A stretch of DNA of 6,995 bases. It comes from JBECKQ01 sp040235375. Its GTDB lineage: Bacteria > Planctomycetota > Phycisphaerae > UBA1845. This document shows, piece by piece, positions 1-5,462 of the stretch; within the stretch, counting starts at the first letter, position 1, and each line of letters opens with the position of its first letter. The notes under the pieces were generated by a model. That model saw only the letters and a list, made by a program, of their open reading frames with translations, had not been told where the DNA came from and did not search any database. The position numbers and the translations under genes are program-made. The stretch spans positions 1-6,995 of the forward strand of contig JBECKQ010000259.1 of the NCBI GenBank assembly GCA_040235375.1, in the 5' to 3' direction.

Positions 1-759
1 TTCGGTGGGACCGTCGTGGGTGTGGCCGTCATCGACCGGCCCGGCATCGAGGCGAGTTCGCGCGGGGCCGGTATCGGCGCCTACGAGTTCGCCAAGCGTG
101 CCCGCGAGCACAAGCTCAGCGAAGCTCGCGAACATGCCCTCGCCGTACTGGATGACTTCAAACACCAGTGCGATGAGGCCGGCGTGGCTTGCGAGACGGC
201 ATTCCGCGACGTCGTGCCGTTCCAGGCCATTGTCGACGTGGCCCGCTGTGCGGATTTGATCGTCGTCGGTCTGCGAACGTACTTCCGTTTCGAAACGCAG
301 GAAGCTCCGGGTGACACGTTACGGCATCTGATGAAAGTCGGCGTCTGCCCGGTGCTGGCCGTCCCCAAGGCGCACGAGCCGCCGGCCCGGGCCGTCATCG
401 CCTACGACGGCAGCCTCCAGGCGGCTCGCGCGATGCGCACGTATGTGCGACTCACCAGCGGCAATCCGCAGGCGAGGGACATCACGCTGTTGTACGTCGG
501 CGAGGGGACGGAAGAGGACGAGCAGGTTCAGTTGGACGAGGCCCGTCGATACATCGCCGGCTACGGATTCTCCGTCCGGGTCGAGTGCCGCGCGGGTGAA
601 CCGGCCGAGGTCATCGAACAAACCGCCATCGAGCAGGAGCCCTGCGTCGTCGTCATGGGCGCTTACGGCCGGCGCGGAATCATTCACGAGCTCTTCTTCG
701 GATCCACCGCCCACCGCCTCGTCGAACACGAACGCGTCCCGCTCTTCGTTTACCACTAA
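1..759 (+). CDS. Tandem universal stress protein (UspA family), 5' partial
   Basis: Frame 1 is open from the first base to a TAA at 757-759, giving 252 visible residues. The true start and the first strand-helix unit of domain 1 (roughly 25-40 residues) lie left of the window; the GTG at 16 is only an internal codon. Two Usp domains are visible. Domain 1 (to about residue 123) ends in a strand, GDTLRHLMKVGVCPVLAVP, but lacks the usual glycine-rich nucleotide loop. Domain 2 (about 129-252) begins AVIAYDGS, the typical first strand and Asp-Gly-Ser, and carries GAYG (220-223) followed ten residues later by GST (234-236), close to the ATP-binding G-x2-G-x9-G-S/T motif of the family. Such proteins are cytosolic and bind ATP or act in stress survival, but the specific role here is unknown. 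The gene is convergent with the next gene and is probably not part of the redox operon to the right. Confidence 0.9.
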   Translation, partial: FGGTVVGVAVIDRPGIEASSRGAGIGAYEFAKRAREHKLSEAREHALAVLDDFKHQCDEAGVACETAFRDVVPFQAIVDVARCADLIVVGLRTYFRFETQEAPGDTLRHLMKVGVCPVLAVPKAHEPPARAVIAYDGSLQAARAMRTYVRLTSGNPQARDITLLYVGEGTEEDEQVQLDEARRYIAGYGFSVRVECRAGEPAEVIEQTAIEQEPCVVVMGAYGRRGIIHELFFGSTAHRLVEHERVPLFVYH

Positions 760-829
760 AACCGCCGCGTGCGATTGCACGACGCCATCAGAGCCGCGCC
801 CGTTCTTGCGCCTTGATCGGCACGGACAA
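760..829. other. Convergent intergenic spacer with weak hairpins
   Basis: Seventy bases separate the stop of the universal stress gene from the stop of the minus-strand gene. Two small hairpins can be drawn: CGTGC-GATT-GCACG at 768-781 (5-bp stem), and CTTGAT/ATCAAG at 812-817 and 829-834 (6-bp stem, 11-base loop), the second overlapping the minus-strand stop codon. Neither is followed by a T-run on either strand, so an intrinsic bidirectional terminator is possible but not convincing. Confidence 0.3.
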
Positions 830-3220
830 TCAAGTCGGTCGAAAACAGACGCCGACAGCAATGGCCGACGCCGCTTTCGTGCCGGCAAGCAGGAGCGCCG
901 CGGTCACGATGCCAAACACGGGCACAAGCAGGATGCCACAGACCAGCGCGCCCACACACGCCCCCGCGTGATCGGCGCCGACGACGCTGCCGGCCGCAAT
1001 TCCCGGCCGCCGTGTGCTCGACAATCGCAGCCGGCCCGCCAGCGGGAACGCTGCTCCGCCCAGCAAACCGGTCATCACCACAAGTGCCGAGATGCTTCCT
1101 TCGACGAGCACCAGCCCTGCCCGCCCTGCTTCAAGTGAACCGAGCCCTCTCAGCGCCAGTGGACAACCGATCGCCAGCAGCGCGATCAGCAGGTCCACGC
1201 CGATCAGCATTCGCCTGATGCGTTGCAGCCGCGAGGCGTCGGCGCGCTCGGCGAGTCGGGCAGCGGCGCCGCAACCGATCACCAGCCCGCCCATGAACAG
1301 CGCGATGATCCAGCCGATCCGTTGATAGACGTAACCGTATAGACTCTGAAACGCGAACAGCCAGATGATGCTCAGCGCCATTGTCGCCAGGCCGGTTGTG
1401 CCCACCGACAGCACGACCGCGCCGTCGCCCCAACCGGCTCGCGATCTGCCACGAAGCCGATAGACAACCAGCGTCGTCAGACCCATTGCGACGAACGCAG
1501 CGATCACTTCCGCCAGGTTGATCGACCGCAGTTTCTCGATGATGCGTAGGCAAGGGCCCGTCGCGAGCCCGCCGCTCGTCGCTCGCTCCCACAAGGTCAG
1601 CCGTTGCAGATACACGATCGGCCACAGATCGGTGCTGACCGGTGGACTTGTAGCGGCATCGAGATCACGCTTGCGCCACGAAACCTTGTCCGGGTCCAGC
1701 CAGTCGGTCGCGCCTTGGAACCACGCCGGATCGAACAGCGGCGCCTCGATGCCTCGCTCTTTGAACCGCCCGACAAGCACAGAAGGCTCGACGCTGATCA
1801 ACGCCGGCGCCGTCGCGGCCAGCACCTGCGCTGGATCACCCCAGCCGATGATGATGTCTGCAAAACGCCGCGCAAGTGTCGCTCGCATCGACGCCAGGTA
1901 CTCGCGCGAAGCCGCGGAAAGCTCGCCCGGAGCCGCGGCGACCATCGTGCACAGCACCGCCTTCGGCGTCATCGCCCGGCGCAGCTCGCCGAAGAACTCG
2001 TCCGTGTATAGCCGTGCGGCGAGCGCCGACGTCGGGTCCGGCAACCGTGCAATGACCAGGTCGAATCGGTCGCGCTGCGTCTTCACGAAATACCGCGCGT
2101 CCGTGTAGTGGACGGCCACGCGCGGATCGGCCAGCGCGCGCCGGTCCGCATCGGCAAGCAGCGGCCGGACCAGCTCGATCACGCGCGGATCGGGCTCGAC
2201 GTAATCCACGCTCTCCACGGGGTGCCGAAGAATCTCCGCAAGAAGCCCCTCGACGCCGCCGCCGAGCACGAGCACCCGCCGCGGTGACGGATGCTGGCAC
2301 ATCCAGAAGTGCGCCAGCGGCACGAACGTGTAAGGATCGGGAAAGTCGGCAACGACGTGCCCGTCGCTGTATAACGTGAACTGCCCCGCCCGCCGGCCGA
2401 CGGCGAGATTCTGGTATCGCGTCTCCGCCTCGGCAACCAGCGCATAGCCTGGCGCGATCGAATGCCATCGCCGCTCGACGAGCCCGCGGTTCAGTCGCCC
2501 GCCGGCCAGTGCAGCCATGCCGATCGCGGCGGCCGCCACAACCGCGGGCGCAACTGCCCTGCGCCGCCCGTTCGCCGCCATCGCCAACAGCGCTGTTCCG
2601 ATCGCGGCCGTCACAGCCAGGCACACCAGCGCCGCCTCGATCGGCGCGAGCGCCTCGACCATCCAGAATGTGAAGACCGTTCCGCCGAGCAGACTGCCCA
2701 CGGACTCGAGCGTGTACACCTGCCCGAACGAGAGGAGGCCGCCATCGTCGGCCGCCGCCGTCCGGCCAACTCGGCACGCCAGTGGAAAGGCCATGCCGAC
2801 GAACGTGCTGGTCGGCGTGACCAGCAGCAGGGCGGCAAACGCCGTCTTCGGCAACGGCAGTAGCTCACCCGTATCCACTCCAAGCCACGCTCGCGCCCCG
2901 CGAAAGAACCAGATGTCTGCGCACGACGCTACGCCGAGCAGCAATAGCACCAAAACAAGCGCGGTATGGGTCGATCGCCCTTGGTCGGCCAACCGTTCGG
3001 CAACGCGCCCGCCGATGGCGGCCCCGATCGCCACGCCCAGCAGCCACGCGAACAGCACGACTCCCCAGGCAAACTCGCTGCCGGACATGAGGACAATCGC
3101 CTCGCGCAGCAGCACCGTCTGCGTGATGATGGCTTGCGCTCCCCACGCGACGATCAGCAGCGCCAGGCCGCGCCGAGCAGGGGTGCGTAAGGCATCAAGC
3201 TGTGGTGAACCGCCGGACAA
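830..3220 (-). CDS. Membrane-embedded spermidine-synthase-like protein
   Basis: With a TTG start at 3220 this encodes 796 residues. Seven hydrophobic segments lie in the N-terminal part (about 18-39, 49-70, 85-106, 126-148, 174-189, 193-215, 222-241). A Rossmann domain follows (about 266-480), then about six or seven more segments (568-790). The Rossmann part resembles polyamine synthases: GGGVEG (320-325) for the nucleotide/dcSAM-type loop, VEPDP (341-345) with the acidic ribose-binding position, TDA (373-375), LPDP (393-396) and LYTDEFF (404-410). A post-domain segment, STDLWPIVYLQRLTLW, resembles a conserved stretch of the 'fused MFS/spermidine synthase' proteins. The residue at the usual catalytic aspartate, three before D395, is arginine 392, so aminopropyl transfer is doubtful. 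The frame stays open for 163 codons upstream, but that stretch runs into the divergent gene and shows no membrane-protein character. TTG 3220 is preferred because AGAGGA lies 6 bases ahead; an ATG at 3295 would overlap the divergent gene. The biological role is unknown. Confidence 0.85.
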   Translation of the reverse strand: MSGGSPQLDALRTPARRGLALLIVAWGAQAIITQTVLLREAIVLMSGSEFAWGVVLFAWLLGVAIGAAIGGRVAERLADQGRSTHTALVLVLLLLGVASCADIWFFRGARAWLGVDTGELLPLPKTAFAALLLVTPTSTFVGMAFPLACRVGRTAAADDGGLLSFGQVYTLESVGSLLGGTVFTFWMVEALAPIEAALVCLAVTAAIGTALLAMAANGRRRAVAPAVVAAAAIGMAALAGGRLNRGLVERRWHSIAPGYALVAEAETRYQNLAVGRRAGQFTLYSDGHVVADFPDPYTFVPLAHFWMCQHPSPRRVLVLGGGVEGLLAEILRHPVESVDYVEPDPRVIELVRPLLADADRRALADPRVAVHYTDARYFVKTQRDRFDLVIARLPDPTSALAARLYTDEFFGELRRAMTPKAVLCTMVAAAPGELSAASREYLASMRATLARRFADIIIGWGDPAQVLAATAPALISVEPSVLVGRFKERGIEAPLFDPAWFQGATDWLDPDKVSWRKRDLDAATSPPVSTDLWPIVYLQRLTLWERATSGGLATGPCLRIIEKLRSINLAEVIAAFVAMGLTTLVVYRLRGRSRAGWGDGAVVLSVGTTGLATMALSIIWLFAFQSLYGYVYQRIGWIIALFMGGLVIGCGAAARLAERADASRLQRIRRMLIGVDLLIALLAIGCPLALRGLGSLEAGRAGLVLVEGSISALVVMTGLLGGAAFPLAGRLRLSSTRRPGIAAGSVVGADHAGACVGALVCGILLVPVFGIVTAALLLAGTKAASAIAVGVCFRPT

Positions 3221-3226
3221 GACCGA

Positions 3227-3232
3227 TCCTCT
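3227..3232 (-). promoter_or_regulatory. Ribosome binding site for the TTG start at 3220
   Basis: Read on the minus strand the bases are AGAGGA, followed by a 6-base spacer and TTG at 3220-3218. This match to the Shine-Dalgarno consensus is the main reason for choosing the rare TTG start over the ATG at 3295. Confidence 0.5.
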
Positions 3233-3252
3233 GGTCGCACGCGACAGCCAGC

Positions 3253-3258
3253 ATGATA
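3253..3258 (-). promoter_or_regulatory. Candidate -10 box for the minus-strand gene
   Basis: On the minus strand the bases are TATCAT, five of six matching TATAAT. At a 17-base spacing the -35 position (3281-3276) reads ATCACC, only three of six. Transcription would begin near 3246 and leave a leader of about 25 bases with the AGAGGA ribosome site. It overlaps the opposing -10 box. The assignment rests on sequence alone and assumes a sigma-70-like consensus. Confidence 0.35.
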
Positions 3259-3262
3259 TACT
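3254..3262 (+). promoter_or_regulatory. Candidate extended -10 promoter for the redox operon
   Basis: TGATATACT is an extended -10 element: TG, one base, then TATACT (five of six to TATAAT). The -35 position at 17-base spacing (3234-3239, GTCGCA) is poor, which fits a TG-extended promoter that depends less on the -35. Transcription would begin near 3269, giving a leader of only about 15 bases that still includes the GGAGG ribosome site. This short AT-rich island stands out in otherwise very GC-rich DNA. Confidence 0.4.
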
Positions 3263-3272
3263 ATGACGCGGC

Positions 3273-3277
3273 GGAGG
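3273..3277 (+). promoter_or_regulatory. Ribosome binding site for the gene at 3284
   Basis: GGAGG lies 6 bases ahead of ATG 3284. This decides the start against the in-frame ATG at 3311 and the out-of-frame ATG at 3280, which would be too close to the site. Confidence 0.65.
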
Positions 3278-3283
3278 TGATGC

Positions 3284-4369
3284 ATGCCCACGCATTTCGG
3301 ACGCCGTTACATGCGGCCGGTAGAGCGGATCAGCGCCACCGAGAAAATAGCAGGTGGCGTTATTCTTTTGGTGGTCGTGCTGCTCGTGGCTGGCATGCTG
3401 CTGCACGTCACGTCGAAGCAGCCGCCGCTCTTCGCCGTCGACCCCGCCGCGTTCGCGGACAAGGCGGATGTGACAGCTGCCAATGCAGCAGATGACCAGG
3501 CGCAGGCCGGCGACACAAGCGTTACATCGCCTGCCGGCCCCGCGGCGATGCCAGCCATCGACGGTCCCTGGACCGTCCCGGCCACGGTTGATCGCTTCAC
3601 CGCCGACAACCTGTACCTGAAAATCGACGGTCAGGCCGACGCGTATCAGCAGTTCAGCGTCCGGTCGCTGATGTTCGGAGTGTACACCCGGCCGGACAAC
3701 CCCGCCCATGCGATCGACGTGTATTGGTACGATATGGGTAAGCCGGAGAACGCGCAGGGCATGTACCAGGCCGAGGCCCCGCCCGACGCGACGAGCGCCG
3801 ATATCGGCGGAGCGTCGTACCAGGTGGGCGGTGCGGTCTTCTTCTGCAAGGGATCGAGCTACGTGCAGGTGATGCCGTCAACGCTCGACGAGGCCGACGC
3901 CCAGGCGGCGCTGACGATCGCCCGGCGAATCGCGGCGCGGATCGAATCGCAAGACGTGGCCGCCGGCCCCGAGCAGCTTCTGCCGCAAGCCGGTCGCGTG
4001 CCCGACTCGATGCGGTACCTCGCCCAGGACGCGTTCAGCCTTCAGTTCCTGGGCGACGTGCACACCGCCGACTACACCGTCAATGACCGCAGCGTCACGC
4101 TGTTCATCCATCGCGCGGACAGCGCCGCGGCGGCCAAGAAGCTTCTGGTCGAGTACGTCGCGTTCATCGAACGTTACGGCCAGGTGACCTGGCGAGATGT
4201 GGACGCAAACCGCAACATTGTGGCCGGCGATGCCGCCGGTGCAACCGACGTTGTGTTCGCCAAGGGTGCGTACTTTGGTGGCGTCAACGGTGCCGACGAC
4301 GCCGGTACGGCCAGACAGGCCGCGGTCGAATTCTACAATACGCTGCCGGAGCCGAGGACCAGTGAGTGA
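3284..4369 (+). CDS. Membrane-anchored DUF6599-type protein
   Basis: The protein has 361 residues. A basic N-terminus is followed by one hydrophobic helix (about 22-42), then an Ala/Asp/Gly-rich linker (about 45-95) and a soluble region to the end. The positive residues before the helix predict that the C-terminal domain lies outside the cytoplasmic membrane. The soluble region resembles DUF6599: DNLYLKIDGQADAY (108-121) fits the 'Lxx-Y-I-(N/D)-G-x-A-(E/D)-x-Y' start, VYWYDMGKPENAQGMY (146-161) fits the 'phi-YDM-x-xx-AxGxF' segment, and FFCKGSSYVQVM (186-197) fits the 'F-x-KG-x-YV' segment. A second, more divergent unit follows (about 231-353) with LFIHRADSAAAAKK (273-286) and VFAKGAYFGGV (324-334). 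I recognise this by pattern, without a database search. The function is unknown. It is the first gene of a coupled operon, and its last codons overlap the next start. Confidence 0.85.
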   Translation: MPTHFGRRYMRPVERISATEKIAGGVILLVVVLLVAGMLLHVTSKQPPLFAVDPAAFADKADVTAANAADDQAQAGDTSVTSPAGPAAMPAIDGPWTVPATVDRFTADNLYLKIDGQADAYQQFSVRSLMFGVYTRPDNPAHAIDVYWYDMGKPENAQGMYQAEAPPDATSADIGGASYQVGGAVFFCKGSSYVQVMPSTLDEADAQAALTIARRIAARIESQDVAAGPEQLLPQAGRVPDSMRYLAQDAFSLQFLGDVHTADYTVNDRSVTLFIHRADSAAAAKKLLVEYVAFIERYGQVTWRDVDANRNIVAGDAAGATDVVFAKGAYFGGVNGADDAGTARQAAVEFYNTLPEPRTSE

Positions 4370-5462
4370 AAGCGATCTCAGTCGCAGAGACTTCTTGAAA
4401 CGCGGCGTCGGCGCGGTCGTTGTCGGCGGCGCCGCCATCGCCGGCGGCGTACTGCTTCACGACAAGACCGGCACGGCCGGACTGGCGGATGCCTCGGCGA
4501 ATATCGTCCGCCTGGGCAACTACTTCGCTGACATCGACTTTCCCGCTTCCAGCCCGCGTCTCAGCATCGCCGCCGGCAACGACAAGCAGATCGATCGACT
4601 GGTGCGGGCGGCGATTGGCGGTCTCGATCCACAGCGCGGCATACAGCGGTTCATCGCCCGCGGCGACATCGTATTGCTGAAACCGAACGTCGGGTTCGAC
4701 CGGGCGCCGTACCTCGGCGCGACCACGCATCCGGAGGTCATTCGGAGCCTCGTTCGCTTATGCAAGGACGCCGGAGCGGCGAAAGTCCTCATCACCGATA
4801 ACCCGATCGAATCGCCGGAGGCGTGTTTCGCCAAATCGGGCATCGGCCAGGTAGCCAAGGAGGAGGGCGCCGCGGTCGTCCTGCCCACGCGCGGCCAGTT
4901 CAACCTGCTGGCCGTGCGCGACCGCGAGCCCGACCCGCGGAAAGATGAAGCCATTGGCCACTGGCCGACACTCACCGGCCCGCTCCTCGCGGCGACGAAA
5001 GTGATCGGCGCCGCCCCGGTCAAGGACCACAACCTCGCCGGCGCGTCGATGACCATGAAGAACTGGTATGGCCTGCTCGGCGGCCGGCGAAACCAGTTCC
5101 ACCAGGCGATTCACAGCGTCATCAGCGACCTGGGGATGATGGTCAGCCCCACGCTCATCGTCGCCGACGCCACGCGCGTCATGATGCGCAACGGTCCGAC
5201 CGGCGGGCGACTCAGCGACGTGAAGCCGGGCGGCGCGATCGGCCGGCCCACGGTCGTCGCCTCCGTCGATCCCGTCGCGTGCGACGCCTGGTGCTACGAA
5301 CGCCTCCTCGGCCGCGACCCGGCGCAGCTTGCCTATCTCGATCTGGCCGCCCGCAAGATTCACGCCCGCATCGAGGCGGGCGAGCGGCGCTTCGGCGAAG
5401 GCGACTGGCACACCTACGAACGGCAAAACAAGATCATCACTGTTGACGTTCAGACCGGATGA
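4362..5462 (+). CDS. Tat-exported DUF362 domain protein
   Basis: The GTG start at 4362 gives 366 residues and overlaps the previous stop by 8 bases (GTGAGTGA). No Met codon precedes the core domain, and starting here places a near-perfect twin-arginine motif, SRRDFLK, at residues 7-13, followed by a hydrophobic h-region (15-33). The sequence therefore predicts export of a folded protein by the Tat pathway. The DUF362 domain spans about 66-317. It contains DIVLLKPNVG (102-111), the segment THPEVIRSLVRLCKDAG with ITDNP (122-148), KDHNLAGASMTMKNWYGLLGG (221-241) with the conserved Lys-x-His and Lys-Asn, and SVDPVACD (301-308). Unlike DUF362 proteins that carry a ferredoxin tail, this one has no CxxCxxC cluster; its only cysteines are 134, 155, 307 and 311. 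A likely cofactor-binding or redox role alongside the next gene is inferred from context only. GAGGA ends 3 bases and GGAG 10 bases before the start, so coupled re-initiation is likely. Confidence 0.88.
   Translation: MSESDLSRRDFLKRGVGAVVVGGAAIAGGVLLHDKTGTAGLADASANIVRLGNYFADIDFPASSPRLSIAAGNDKQIDRLVRAAIGGLDPQRGIQRFIARGDIVLLKPNVGFDRAPYLGATTHPEVIRSLVRLCKDAGAAKVLITDNPIESPEACFAKSGIGQVAKEEGAAVVLPTRGQFNLLAVRDREPDPRKDEAIGHWPTLTGPLLAATKVIGAAPVKDHNLAGASMTMKNWYGLLGGRRNQFHQAIHSVISDLGMMVSPTLIVADATRVMMRNGPTGGRLSDVKPGGAIGRPTVVASVDPVACDAWCYERLLGRDPAQLAYLDLAARKIHARIEAGERRFGEGDWHTYERQNKIITVDVQTG

Noticed and set aside
768..834. Intrinsic bidirectional terminator
   Set aside because: The stems have only 5 and 6 pairs, and no T-run follows on either strand.
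443..1138. A 231-codon plus-strand frame spanning the convergent junction
   Set aside because: It overlaps two well-supported genes and the spacer, is low-complexity Ser/Arg-rich, and has no domain signature.
1836..2777. A 313-codon minus-strand frame inside the spermidine-synthase-like gene
   Set aside because: It is an Arg/Gly/Ala-rich alternative frame on the same strand as a gene with well-supported transmembrane segments and Rossmann motifs.
830..3220. Annotation as a true spermidine synthase (speE)
   Set aside because: The catalytic first Asp of the D-x-[ST]-D-P motif is replaced by Arg, and the substrate YHE segment is absent. The fold is similar but the activity cannot be assumed.
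3221..3709. A 163-codon open extension of the minus-strand gene
   Set aside because: It is entirely antisense to the anchored DUF6599-type gene and its control region. It is rich in Arg, His and Gln without any domain feature, and GC-rich DNA keeps such frames open by chance.
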